36,065 nt of DNA from Nitrospirota bacterium (GTDB lineage: Bacteria > Nitrospirota > Thermodesulfovibrionia > Thermodesulfovibrionales > JdFR-88): the NCBI GenBank assembly GCA_021789555.1, contig JAJYJK010000022.1, positions 1 through 36,065 on the forward strand, given 5' to 3'. The notes beneath the pieces were generated by a model. It saw only the letters and a program-made list of their open reading frames with translations. It was not told the origin of the DNA and made no database searches. Position numbers and translations under genes: made by a program. Positions 1-7,569 of the stretch are shown here, one piece after another. The stretch's first letter is position 1, and every line of letters starts with the position of its first letter.

Positions 1-119
1 AAAAAGGCAACCGCAACCTCTTTAGGAAGATGAGCTTCCAGGCCCAAAAACCACTGGCGGCCACAACACCATGACCGGACATTTCTACTTTGCCGGAAAC
101 CGGACATTTCTACTTTGCC
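1..119. mobile_element. Probable insertion-sequence end with terminal direct repeats
   Basis: Two exact 21-bp copies beginning ACCGGACATTTCTACTTTGC lie at 74-94 and 99-119, a period of 25 bp. Multiple short repeats near the tip are typical of IS21-like and some other DDE-transposase elements, and similar motifs flank integrase-core genes in environmental bacteria (from memory, not searched). An open frame without a start runs from 3 to a stop at 72-74 and could be the last 23 codons of the element's final gene, but it has no recognisable motif. A perfect TTGACA hexamer sits at 120-125, immediately outside the second repeat. The rest of the element would lie upstream of this window. Confidence 0.4.
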
Positions 120-141
120 TTGACAAAATAACACATTTTCC

Positions 142-170
142 TTGACTTTTAGCCCCTGCGGACGTATAAG
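142..170 (+). promoter_or_regulatory. Sigma-70-type promoter for the lipoprotein-usp operon
   Basis: TTGACT (142-147) and TATAAG (165-170) are separated by exactly 17 bp, which predicts a transcription start near 177, about 20 nt before the ATG at 197. It lies just outside the putative insertion-sequence end, so the element may have supplied or displaced upstream regulatory sequence. This is the best two-box promoter match in the window. Confidence 0.6.
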
Positions 171-196
171 TTACCAAGGATGGGCAAGGGGGGCCG

Positions 197-814
197 ATGG
201 GGGGGCTGAAAGCAAGGGGGCAGGCAAAGAAGCGGGCAAGGGGACGGGTAGGGGGATGGGCAGGGATTTTTAAGATTTCCGCCGTCCTTTTCTGTCTTCT
301 GTTTGCCGTCGCGGGATGCGGCACTGTCGATTTAAACCGGGCCGTGACCGATACGGCCTGCGCCGGCAGGGCGCAATGCCTGAAAGACCTCAATCTGCCC
401 AGTCCGGCAGCGCCGGAATATGTATTCGTCGTTGATCCGTATACGCTCGACCAGAAGGCGAAAGGGTCATTCGGCGCGTCGCTTTTGGGGCCGGTCAACC
501 GTGCGGACGTGGACCTCTGCGTGGCGAAGGCGCTGGCGGAAGAGTTTGGGGACAAGGCAAGGATAGTCTTTGACAAGAAGGGCCTGAACGGGCCCTATGC
601 CGGGATAAAAATCGACAGGGCCGACTTCCGGAGCGCCTATACGGCGGGCTGGTCGATGGAGATAGATTACAGACTGACGGCCCGCGGCAAATCAATCCCT
701 CTTGCCGCGAAGACCGGAATAGAGAATTTCTGGAGCGCCCGGAAGGCGGTGGAGACCCAGTACCTGCGGGCCTGCCGGGTCCTCGCCAGAGAGGTGAAGG
801 AAAACCTGAAATGA
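197..814 (+). CDS. Putative lipoprotein, unknown function
   Basis: A 205-residue protein of no family I recognise. The N-terminus is unusually long and basic (about 22 residues rich in Gly, Arg and Lys). It is followed by a hydrophobic segment (about 24-40) ending in a VAGC lipobox with Cys41, so a diacylglyceryl-anchored envelope protein is expected. The mature part is mixed and carries two further Cys pairs-by-chance (around residues 55-62), with no repeats or membrane spans. The ATG at 197 follows a run of G that could act as a ribosome site; no better in-frame start precedes the lipobox, but the basic leader may in reality be shorter. The stop overlaps the next gene's ATG (ATGA), so it is co-transcribed with the universal stress protein. 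The lipobox is visible; any role is unknown. Confidence 0.7.
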   Translation: MGGLKARGQAKKRARGRVGGWAGIFKISAVLFCLLFAVAGCGTVDLNRAVTDTACAGRAQCLKDLNLPSPAAPEYVFVVDPYTLDQKAKGSFGASLLGPVNRADVDLCVAKALAEEFGDKARIVFDKKGLNGPYAGIKIDRADFRSAYTAGWSMEIDYRLTARGKSIPLAAKTGIENFWSARKAVETQYLRACRVLAREVKENLK

Positions 815-1704
815 AAATCCTGCTTGCCACCGACGGTTCGGAGCATTCGGAAAACGCCGCAAGGTTTCTCTTCAGGTTCAAGCTCACCATGGATGACGAG
901 ATAACCGTCCTGCACGCGATAGGCTGGATTCCCTTCCAGGAGGACATCGAATCCCTTTACAGGAATATCGCCTTCCTGAGAAAGGAAGTGGCCGGGAAAA
1001 TCCTGGACTCCGCCGTGGACATATTAAAGCCGCTGCCCGCCAGGATGAGCACCGCGATCGGGGAGGGGTTTGCGGACAAGGCCATCATGGATGCGGCCGC
1101 GGCCTCCGGCGCGGACCTGATCGCCATGGGGGCGAGGGGGCTGAAGGGATTTGGGGCCTTTCTGCTTGGGAGCGTGACCAGGGCGGTGGCCTCGCGTTCT
1201 ACGAAGCCGGTGCTTGTAGTCAAGGGCGCGCAAGGCGCGGCACCCGAAAAATTAAAGATACTCCTGGCCACGGACGGCTCCGATTCGGCGCTGGCCACGG
1301 CCGATCTCCTCGCCGTTTTGCCCTTGCCCCCGGACACAACCATCAAGCTGGTGAACGTCACCTGGTCCGCGGTCTCCGATGTCCCGGAGCGCTATATCAT
1401 CGAGGTGGACGAACTGGTGAGGGAGGAGATAGCAAGGGCGAGGGAAAAAGAATATATAGCCTCCGGAAAACTCCTGGAGGCGGCCAGGGCACGGCTGGCG
1501 AAATTCAAGGACATAAGCGGTGAGACAAGAATCGGAGATCCGGCGGCGGAGATCCTTGCGGAGGCCGACCAGTTTGGAGCGGACCTGATAGCCATGGGGT
1601 GCAGGGGACTAAGGGGTATAAGGGGCATGATGGGGAGCGTCTCAAGAAGGGTATTGGACCATGCAAAATGCTCCGTCCTGCTGGGCAGGATGTGCGGAGA
1701 GTGA
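811..1704 (+). CDS. Tandem-domain universal stress protein (UspA family)
   Basis: A 297-residue protein with two Usp domains, about residues 1-142 and 148-297. Each begins with a beta strand and an ATDGS motif (ILLATDGSEHS and ILLATDGSDSA). The first domain has the ATP-binding signature G-x2-G-x9-G-S (GARG, nine residues, GS). The second has GCRG followed by eight residues and GS, one residue shorter, so its nucleotide binding may differ. Tandem Usp proteins are cytoplasmic and usually bind ATP; their precise roles vary (energy or redox stress, starvation). The gene overlaps the upstream lipoprotein gene by 4 bp (ATGA), suggesting translational coupling. A specific stress cannot be inferred from sequence. 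Confidence 0.9.
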   Translation: MKILLATDGSEHSENAARFLFRFKLTMDDEITVLHAIGWIPFQEDIESLYRNIAFLRKEVAGKILDSAVDILKPLPARMSTAIGEGFADKAIMDAAAASGADLIAMGARGLKGFGAFLLGSVTRAVASRSTKPVLVVKGAQGAAPEKLKILLATDGSDSALATADLLAVLPLPPDTTIKLVNVTWSAVSDVPERYIIEVDELVREEIARAREKEYIASGKLLEAARARLAKFKDISGETRIGDPAAEILAEADQFGADLIAMGCRGLRGIRGMMGSVSRRVLDHAKCSVLLGRMCGE

Positions 1705-1764
1705 GGTGATGGGCGGAGCCCCCAACCCCGGATTAAGACCCCCGCCGGTAACTGTCTTTTTTCC

Positions 1765-1801
1765 TGATATAATCCGGCTTATACAATTTTTGTCCCGGAT
1801 T
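1765..1801 (+). promoter_or_regulatory. Extended -10 promoter with dyad upstream of nrdJ
   Basis: TGATATAAT at 1765-1773 is an extended -10 element (TG-n-TATAAT). No good -35 box is present 16-18 bp upstream. Directly downstream, AATCCGG (1771-1777) and CCGGATT (1795-1801) form a 7-bp inverted repeat with a 17-nt centre, overlapping the predicted transcription start. This position would suit an operator or a leader hairpin. It does not match the NrdR box consensus as I know it, and I see no cobalamin riboswitch in the 114-bp gap. Confidence 0.4.
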
Positions 1802-1818
1802 TAATAGGAGAAAATACC

Positions 1819-3552
1819 TTGGAGCTTACCCGGAACGCCCAGAAAGTCCTCAGGGCCAGGTATCTCCTGAGGGACGAGCATGGCGCCGCCATTGAAACGC
1901 CGGAGGAATTGATGAGGCGGGTGGCCCATAGCGTGGCCCGGGCCGAGACGAATTACGGCGGAGACGCCGCCCTCTGGGAAGACCGTTATTACGGCCTTCT
2001 CGCCGGCTTGAGGTTTCTACCCAATTCTCCGGCGCTGATGAACGCGGGCAAGCCGATGGGCCAGCTTGCCGCCTGCTTCGTCCTGCCGGTCGACGACTCG
2101 ATGGACAGCATATTCGGGACCCTCAAAAACGCCGCCAAGATACTTCAAAGCGGCGGGGGCACCGGTTTTTCCTTTTCCCACCTGAGGCCGAAATCGGACA
2201 TAGTGCGCTCTACCATGGGGATAGCCAGCGGCCCTGTCTCTTTCATGAGGATTTACAACACCGCCACGGACGTCATAAAGCAGGGCGGGGCCAGAAGGGG
2301 CGCCAACATGGGCATCCTGCGGGTGGACCACCCCGATGTGCTGCGCTTCATAAGGGCCAAGAGGGCGGCGGGGGAGCTGACGAATTTCAACATCTCGATC
2401 GCGGTGACCGACGCCTTCATGGACGCGCTCGGGAGGGGCGGAAAGTACTGGCTCGTAAACCCCCGCACCGGCGGGCCCGTAAAAGAGGCCGACGCGGGAG
2501 AGGTCTTCGACGAGATCGTATCCTGCGCGTGGGAGACCGGGGACCCGGGGCTTATATTCATAGACGTCATAAACAGGGATAACCCCACCCCGAAACTGGG
2601 CCGGATAGAGAGCACCAACCCGTGCGGCGAGCAGCCGCTGCTGCCCAACGAGGCGTGCGTCCTGGGCTCCGTCAACCTCTCCAAATATGCAATCGCGGGC
2701 GGCGGTGAGGCAAGACTGGACCGTGACGCGCTGGGCGCGGACGTCCGCATGGCCGTCCGCTTTCTGGACGGCGTCATAGATGTGAACCAATACCCGGTGC
2801 CGGAGATAGAGGCCATGCACAGGGGAAACAGAAAGATCGGCCTGGGGGTGATGGGTTTTGCGGACCTGCTCATCCTGCTTGGCGTCCGCTACGACAGCCC
2901 GCAGGGTTTCACCTTCGCCGGGGAGCTGATGCGTTTCATACAGGAAGAGTCGCATGCGGCATCCGTGGCCCTCGCGGCGGAGAGGGGCGCCTTCCCGAAT
3001 TTCAAAGGCTCCGTCTGGGACAAGCCCGGTGCGCCGCCCATGAGAAACGCGACCGTTACGACGATAGCGCCTACCGGCAGCATATCGATAATTGCCGACT
3101 GCTCAAGCGGCATAGAGCCCATATTCAAGATAGCCTTCAAGCGCCTGGTCCTTGACACCGAGCTCTTCGACGTGAACAAGCATTTCATCCGCATGGCCAG
3201 GGAGCGCGGTTTCTACAGCGATGAGCTGATGCAGGAGGTCATGCGGAAGGGCTCGCTGAAGGGCGTCAAAGGGGTGCCTCCCGATATAAAAGAGCTTTTC
3301 AGGACGGCCCACGAGATCGCCCCCCGTGACCATATAGAGATGCAGGCCGCATTCCAGAAATACACCGATAACGCGGTCTCAAAGACAATCAATCTCCCCA
3401 GGCGCGCCACGAAGGAGGATGTGGCAAAAGCATATCTTTTGGCTTATGATAAGGGATGCAAGGGAATCACCGTCTTTCGCTACGGGACAAAGAAGAGGGG
3501 AACGCTGGTGAGGCTCACCGAAGTGACAAACCTGGCGGACCTGGTGGATTAG
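1819..3552 (+). CDS. nrdJ: Adenosylcobalamin-dependent (class II) ribonucleotide reductase
   Basis: Reduces ribonucleotides to deoxyribonucleotides by a cobalamin-generated thiyl radical, in the cytoplasm, independent of oxygen. The 577 residues cover the catalytic ten-stranded barrel: LPNSPALMNAG (about 67-77), Cys86 in QLAACFVLP, the GGGTGFSFS loop, RRGANMG, and NPCGE with Asn267, Cys269 and Glu271 as the expected radical-site residues. Cys280 in ACVLGSVNLS is the likely partner of Cys86 for the active-site disulfide, and APTGSIS lies near the phosphate site. The start is TTG at 1819, supported by AGGAG eight bases upstream. Many relatives carry about 100-150 further residues with a C-terminal Cys pair for re-reduction; this protein stops after LADLVD and has no such tail. 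It is followed after 16 bp by pdxJ. Confidence 0.93.
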   Translation: MELTRNAQKVLRARYLLRDEHGAAIETPEELMRRVAHSVARAETNYGGDAALWEDRYYGLLAGLRFLPNSPALMNAGKPMGQLAACFVLPVDDSMDSIFGTLKNAAKILQSGGGTGFSFSHLRPKSDIVRSTMGIASGPVSFMRIYNTATDVIKQGGARRGANMGILRVDHPDVLRFIRAKRAAGELTNFNISIAVTDAFMDALGRGGKYWLVNPRTGGPVKEADAGEVFDEIVSCAWETGDPGLIFIDVINRDNPTPKLGRIESTNPCGEQPLLPNEACVLGSVNLSKYAIAGGGEARLDRDALGADVRMAVRFLDGVIDVNQYPVPEIEAMHRGNRKIGLGVMGFADLLILLGVRYDSPQGFTFAGELMRFIQEESHAASVALAAERGAFPNFKGSVWDKPGAPPMRNATVTTIAPTGSISIIADCSSGIEPIFKIAFKRLVLDTELFDVNKHFIRMARERGFYSDELMQEVMRKGSLKGVKGVPPDIKELFRTAHEIAPRDHIEMQAAFQKYTDNAVSKTINLPRRATKEDVAKAYLLAYDKGCKGITVFRYGTKKRGTLVRLTEVTNLADLVD

Positions 3553-3568
3553 GGGCGCACTGAAGGGC

Positions 3569-4300
3569 ATGGTCCTTCTGGGAGTAAATGTCGATCATGT
3601 CGCCACCCTGAGGCAGGCAAGGGGCGGCCGGGAGCCGGACCCTTTAATGGGCGCCGCCCTCGCCGTACTTGGCGGGGCCGACGGCATTACCGTCCATCTG
3701 AGGGAGGACAGGCGCCATATAAACGACCGCGACTTAAGGCTGATGCGGCAGCTCGTCTCGGTAGAGCTGAACCTCGAAATGGCTCCCGTGAAGGAGATGG
3801 TGAAAATAGCCCTCGAAACGAAACCCGACATGGCCACCCTTGTGCCCGAGAAGAGGCGCGAGCTTACGACCGAAGGCGGGCTTGACGCGAAGGGGGATTT
3901 TAAAAAGATCTCGGACGCCGTCAGGCGGTTAAAGGACGGCGGCATCCAGGTGAGCCTCTTTATAGACCCCGTGGGGGTAGCGGTCGAATGGGCCGCGAAG
4001 ACCGGCGCGGACATGGTGGAGCTGCATACGGGCTATTATTCAAACGCCCGGCCGTCAGCCAGGCATAAGGAATTGGAAAAGGTAAAATCCTCCATGGCCC
4101 TGGCCGGCAGCGCCGGCCTTATGGTCAACGCAGGCCACGGGCTGGACTACGCCAACGTCGCCGGGATTGCCCATCTGCCGGGGCTCAGGGGGCTTTACAT
4201 AGGCCACAGCATAGTGGGCAGGGCCGTGCTGGTGGGGATGAAGGAGGCCGTGGCCGGCATGAAAGCGCTTATTAATCTGGCCGCCGCGGACAAAAAATGA
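3569..4300 (+). CDS. pdxJ: Pyridoxine 5'-phosphate synthase PdxJ
   Basis: Condenses 3-amino-2-oxopropyl phosphate with 1-deoxyxylulose 5-phosphate to form pyridoxine 5'-phosphate, the last ring-closing step of the DXP-dependent vitamin B6 route. At 243 residues it has the usual family length. Signature sequences are GVNVDHVATLRQARGG at the N-terminus, ITVHLREDRRHI (catalytic-region His43 and His50), TLVPEKRRELTTEGGLD, and the late GHGLDY motif. The ATG at 3569 matches the normal family start and has AAGG just upstream. The 3' end overlaps acpS by four bases (ATGA), the same pdxJ-acpS pairing found in many Gram-negative bacteria. Confidence 0.96.
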   Translation: MVLLGVNVDHVATLRQARGGREPDPLMGAALAVLGGADGITVHLREDRRHINDRDLRLMRQLVSVELNLEMAPVKEMVKIALETKPDMATLVPEKRRELTTEGGLDAKGDFKKISDAVRRLKDGGIQVSLFIDPVGVAVEWAAKTGADMVELHTGYYSNARPSARHKELEKVKSSMALAGSAGLMVNAGHGLDYANVAGIAHLPGLRGLYIGHSIVGRAVLVGMKEAVAGMKALINLAAADKK

Positions 4301-4689
4301 TCATGGGTGTCGGCGTGGATATCGTGAAGGTGAAGAGGTTGAAATCCGCCGTGGACAGGTGGGGGCGGCGCTTCCTCGAACGGGTCTTTACCGGGGCCGA
4401 GATAGCCGCCTGTTATGAAAAGGCGGAGCCCTTCCGCTCCCTTGCGGTGCGCTTTGCCGCGAAAGAGGCCCTCATAAAGGCCTCGGGGGGAAAACTTTCG
4501 GGGATAGCTTTCAGGGAGATAGAGGTAGCGAACCTGGCGGGCGGCGCCCCGGTGATAAAAAAGCAGGGCAGACTCGCCCTGGCCCTTGCCGAATCGGGGA
4601 TAGAAAACCTGCACCTGAGCTTGAGCCACGAGGAGGAATACGGGGTTGCGATGGTCGTGGCCGAGGGCGAGGAGAGGGAAGCGAGGTAA
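4297..4689 (+). CDS. acpS: Holo-[acyl-carrier-protein] synthase
   Basis: Transfers 4'-phosphopantetheine from coenzyme A to apo-acyl carrier protein, activating it for fatty-acid and lipid A acyl-chain synthesis. The 130-residue length is typical of the homotrimeric AcpS group. The two signatures are clear: GVGVDIVKVKR with the Mg-binding Asp8, and RFAAKEALIKA with Glu57 and Lys56. The gene starts inside the pdxJ stop (ATGA), which suggests coupled translation; the second ATG at 4303 is an alternative start. A 28-bp gap separates it from the endonuclease III gene. Confidence 0.95.
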   Translation: MIMGVGVDIVKVKRLKSAVDRWGRRFLERVFTGAEIAACYEKAEPFRSLAVRFAAKEALIKASGGKLSGIAFREIEVANLAGGAPVIKKQGRLALALAESGIENLHLSLSHEEEYGVAMVVAEGEEREAR

Positions 4690-4717
4690 ACGCCCGTCTT
4701 TTGAAGCGGGATAAAAA

Positions 4718-5353
4718 ATGTTCGGAAACCGCGGGCATATGCAGGAGATAATAAGGCGGCTCAAAAAGGCATATCCCCGTGCGAGGACCGAGTTGAATTT
4801 TGAAACCCCCTTTGAGCTGCTGGCCGCCACAATCCTCTCGGCCCAGGCCACGGACCTTAGCGTAAACCGCGCCACGGAAAAACTCTTCAAAAAATACAGG
4901 AGCGTGAAGGATTTCGACGCCGCCCCGATTGAAGAGCTTGAGAAAGGCGTTTCCGGCATCAATTTCTACCATAACAAGGCCAGGAACATAAAGAGGTGCG
5001 CCGCGATAATACTTGAAAGACACGGCGGGAAGGTGCCGGACTCCATGGCCGCGCTTGTGGAACTGCCGGGCGTGGCCCGGAAGACGGCCAACATCGTGCT
5101 TTCAAACGCCTACGGCAAGAATGAAGGCATAGCGGTGGACACCCATGTGAAGCGCCTCAGCCAGAGGCTTGGCCTCACAAAAAAGACCGACCCGAACAAG
5201 ATAGAGGCGGAGCTTATGGCCATAACGCCCCAAAGCGAATGGGCGAACATCTCCCACATGCTGATACTGCATGGCCGGCGCGTCTGCGCCGCGCGCGCGC
5301 CGAAGCACAAGGAGTGCGTTCTCTACGGCATCTGCCCTTCTAATAATATCTGA
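4718..5353 (+). CDS. nth: Endonuclease III (Nth) with Cys-to-His change in Fe-S loop
   Basis: DNA glycosylase/AP lyase that removes oxidised pyrimidines. The 211 residues include the helix-hairpin-helix LPGVARKTANIVL with catalytic Lys122, and Asp141 in AVDTHVKRL. The C-terminal [4Fe-4S] loop normally reads C-x6-C-x2-C-x5-C. Here it is Cys190-x6-His197-x2-Cys200-x5-Cys206: the second ligand position is His, encoded by CAC at 5306-5308. Cys to His needs two base changes in the codon, so a single-base read error is unlikely. The cluster may be His-ligated, labile or absent. The alternative start is Met8 at 4739; neither start has a strong ribosome site. A 141-bp gap containing only a small GGGGC-TTT-GCCCC hairpin follows before the lipid A operon. 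Confidence 0.93.
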   Translation: MFGNRGHMQEIIRRLKKAYPRARTELNFETPFELLAATILSAQATDLSVNRATEKLFKKYRSVKDFDAAPIEELEKGVSGINFYHNKARNIKRCAAIILERHGGKVPDSMAALVELPGVARKTANIVLSNAYGKNEGIAVDTHVKRLSQRLGLTKKTDPNKIEAELMAITPQSEWANISHMLILHGRRVCAARAPKHKECVLYGICPSNNI

Positions 5354-5494
5354 AATTTTTTCCTGACCTTTCACCCGAAACTCATGTCCCGGTGGCCACC
5401 CGCCCTTAAGGTATAGGGGCTTTGCCCCCCATAAAAACTTGCCGAAATTTCTTGTTTAATGCAAAATATCTGATGGTGCTGATGAAGGGCCCAT

Positions 5495-6412
5495 ATGCTT
5501 AGGTTCGGAGTAATCGGGGCCGGCTATCTGGGCCGGCACCACGCGAGGGTCTATTGCGCCCTGGGACAGGAGATGGGCGGCCTGGAGCTGGCCGCCGTCT
5601 GCGACACTGACCCTGAAAGGGCGCGGGAGGTGGCCGAGACCTACGGGGCGAAGTTTTTCGCCGATTACCGGCAGATGCTGCCGATAGTGGACGCGGTGAG
5701 CATCGTGACGCCGACCGCCTCTCATCATGAGGTGGCCATGGGGTGCCTTCAGGCGGGCAAGGACGTCCTGATTGAAAAGCCCATCTGCGCCACGATGGCT
5801 GAGGCCGAGGAAATCTCGGCCCTTGCCGAGGAAAAGGGGCTCATCCTCCAGGCCGGACACATTGAGAGGTTTAACCCGGCCGCCCGAAAGGCCCTCTCGC
5901 TGGTCGATAGGCCTCTTTTCATAGAGGCCCAGAGGACCTCCCCGTTCCCAGAGAGGTCCCTGGACGTCGATGTCACCCTGGACATGATGATACACGACAT
6001 AGACCTCGCGCTCGCCGCCTTCGGCTGCCCACAGGTAAAGGACATAAAGGCCGCGGGCGCCCGCATAATCACCCGCAACCTGGACACCGCGCAGGCGTGG
6101 GTGGACTTTGAAAACGGCTGCTCCGCTTTTTTCAGCGCCAGCCGGGTCGCGGCGGAAAAAAGGAGGGTCATGGAATTCGTTGAAAACGGCAGATTCGTAA
6201 AGGCCGACCTGCTGGCCAAGCAGGTCACGCTGAAGACACGGGACGCCGAGGAGCGCATAGAGGCCGGCCCCGCCGAGCCGCTGAAAGAGGAGTTGATGGA
6301 TTTCGTAAGGTGCGTCAGGACGAGAATGGCCCCCAGGGTAAGCCCCCTCGAGGCCCGGCGCGCGCTTGAGCTTGCGCTCAAGATTTCCGCAATCATAAGG
6401 AGCGCTTCCTGA
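5495..6412 (+). CDS. gnnA: Gfo/Idh/MocA oxidoreductase, probable UDP-GlcNAc 3-dehydrogenase GnnA
   Basis: Predicted to oxidise the 3-hydroxyl of UDP-GlcNAc with NAD+, giving the 3-keto sugar that GnnB aminates. The 305-residue protein has the N-terminal Rossmann motif GVIGAGYLGRHHARVY and the family EKP motif at residues 94-96 (VLIEKPICA), followed by an HIERFNP segment and the mixed-sheet substrate domain containing MMIHDIDLAL. The family itself is broad. The specific call rests on order: it is followed two bases later by a DegT aminotransferase and then lpxB, matching the gnnA-gnnB placement beside lpx genes described in Acidithiobacillus ferrooxidans. The ATG at 5495 has AAGGG about 7 bases upstream. 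Confidence 0.8.
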   Translation: MLRFGVIGAGYLGRHHARVYCALGQEMGGLELAAVCDTDPERAREVAETYGAKFFADYRQMLPIVDAVSIVTPTASHHEVAMGCLQAGKDVLIEKPICATMAEAEEISALAEEKGLILQAGHIERFNPAARKALSLVDRPLFIEAQRTSPFPERSLDVDVTLDMMIHDIDLALAAFGCPQVKDIKAAGARIITRNLDTAQAWVDFENGCSAFFSASRVAAEKRRVMEFVENGRFVKADLLAKQVTLKTRDAEERIEAGPAEPLKEELMDFVRCVRTRMAPRVSPLEARRALELALKISAIIRSAS

Positions 6413-6414
6413 AA

Positions 6415-7569
6415 ATGTCTTCGATCCCGATGCTCGATTTGAAAAAACAGCTTGCAGGAATTAAAGACGAAGTGGTCGGCGAGGTCCTGGGCGTCATCGA
6501 AAGCGGCCAGTATATCCTGGGCCGGATGGTCGGCAGGCTCGAAGAGCATGCCGCGGCCTACATCGGCGCGAAGCACGCGATAGGCGTGGCCTCGGGGACC
6601 GACGCGCTCGCTCTTTCCCTGAGGGCGCTTGGAATAGGGCCGGGTGACGAGGTGATCACAACCCCCTTTACCTTCTTCTCCACCGTCGAGGCGATACTCT
6701 ATCTGAACGCGAAACCCGTCTTCGCCGACATAGACCCGGATACATTCAACATCGACCCTTCGAAGGTCGAGGAGAAGATAACGGCCAAAACCAGGGCCAT
6801 ACTGCCCGTTCATTTATTCGGATACCCCGCCGCTATGGGAAGGATTTTGGAGCTGGCCGGCCGGCACAATTTGAAGATAGTCGAGGACTGCGCCCAGTCC
6901 TTTGGCGCGACTATTAATCGAAACGGCCAAAAGGCGGGTAATCGAAACGGCCAAAAGTCTATTGAGCGAAAGAGCCTAAAAACTGGCAGCTTCGGGGACG
7001 CCGGCGCATTCAGCTTCTATCCGAGCAAGAACCTTGGCGCATATGGGGACGGGGGGCTTATAACGACAGACAACGATGAGATGGAAAGGCAGATAAGGCT
7101 CCTCAGGAACCACGGCTCCTCTGGCGGTTACATCCACCATTACGTCGGCTTCAACAGCAGGCTCGATGAGCTTCAGGCGGCGGTCCTCCTTGTAAAGCTC
7201 AAGAGGCTCGATGCCTATAATGAAAAAAGGAGGCAGAAGGCCGCCCTCTATGGCAGACTGCTCTCGGCAGCGAGCATCAAATGCCCGTCCGCGGATGACG
7301 GCGCATCCGGGCATGTCTTTCACCAGTACACCATTCGTCACCCCCGGAGGGACGCCGTGAGGGAAAAGCTCCAGGGGCAGCAGATATCCTCCATGGTCTA
7401 TTATCCCGTCCCGCTGCATCTCCAGCCTGCGTTGAGGTTCATGGGGCACAAGGAGGGCGATTTCCCCCGCGCCGAAGCGGCCAGCCGGGAGGTGCTCTCG
7501 CTGCCCATATACCCGGAGCTGGAGGACTCGGCGATAAAGCGCATCTCCAAGATCGTCTGCAGTGTCTAG
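6415..7569 (+). CDS. gnnB: DegT/DnrJ/EryC1 aminotransferase, probable GnnB
   Basis: Predicted PLP enzyme aminating the 3-keto-UDP-GlcNAc made by GnnA to UDP-GlcNAc3N, the precursor of lipid A with amide-linked acyl chains. The 384 residues carry ASGTDALALSLRALG (about 60-75), TPFTFFSTVEAI, the PLP-contacting EDCAQSFGA, and the Schiff-base Lys205 in FYPSKNLGAYGDGG, then RLDELQAAVL. Between FGAT and SFGDAG there is an insertion made of three 8-residue units (168-191), the first two nearly identical; homologues normally have only a short turn here. AAGGAG lies about 10 bases before the ATG. The stop TAG overlaps the GTG of lpxB by one base. Confidence 0.85.
   Translation: MSSIPMLDLKKQLAGIKDEVVGEVLGVIESGQYILGRMVGRLEEHAAAYIGAKHAIGVASGTDALALSLRALGIGPGDEVITTPFTFFSTVEAILYLNAKPVFADIDPDTFNIDPSKVEEKITAKTRAILPVHLFGYPAAMGRILELAGRHNLKIVEDCAQSFGATINRNGQKAGNRNGQKSIERKSLKTGSFGDAGAFSFYPSKNLGAYGDGGLITTDNDEMERQIRLLRNHGSSGGYIHHYVGFNSRLDELQAAVLLVKLKRLDAYNEKRRQKAALYGRLLSAASIKCPSADDGASGHVFHQYTIRHPRRDAVREKLQGQQISSMVYYPVPLHLQPALRFMGHKEGDFPRAEAASREVLSLPIYPELEDSAIKRISKIVCSV
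6916..6987 (+). repeat. In-frame 24-bp tandem repeat inside gnnB (three units)
   Basis: Three consecutive 24-bp units (6916-6939, 6940-6963, 6964-6987) encode NRNGQKAG, NRNGQKSI and ERKSLKTG. Units one and two share an identical 19-bp run (6915-6933 and 6939-6957); unit three is diverged. The insert sits a few residues before the conserved SFGDAG segment and 14 residues before the PLP lysine. Confidence 0.85.

Noticed and set aside
5405-5440. GGGGC-TTT-GCCCC hairpin after nth as a terminator
   Set aside because: Only five base pairs and no T run follows on either strand.
6915-6987. CRISPR-like array
   Set aside because: Direct repeats are contiguous 24-bp coding units without spacers, inside an aminotransferase gene; no cas gene is present in the window.
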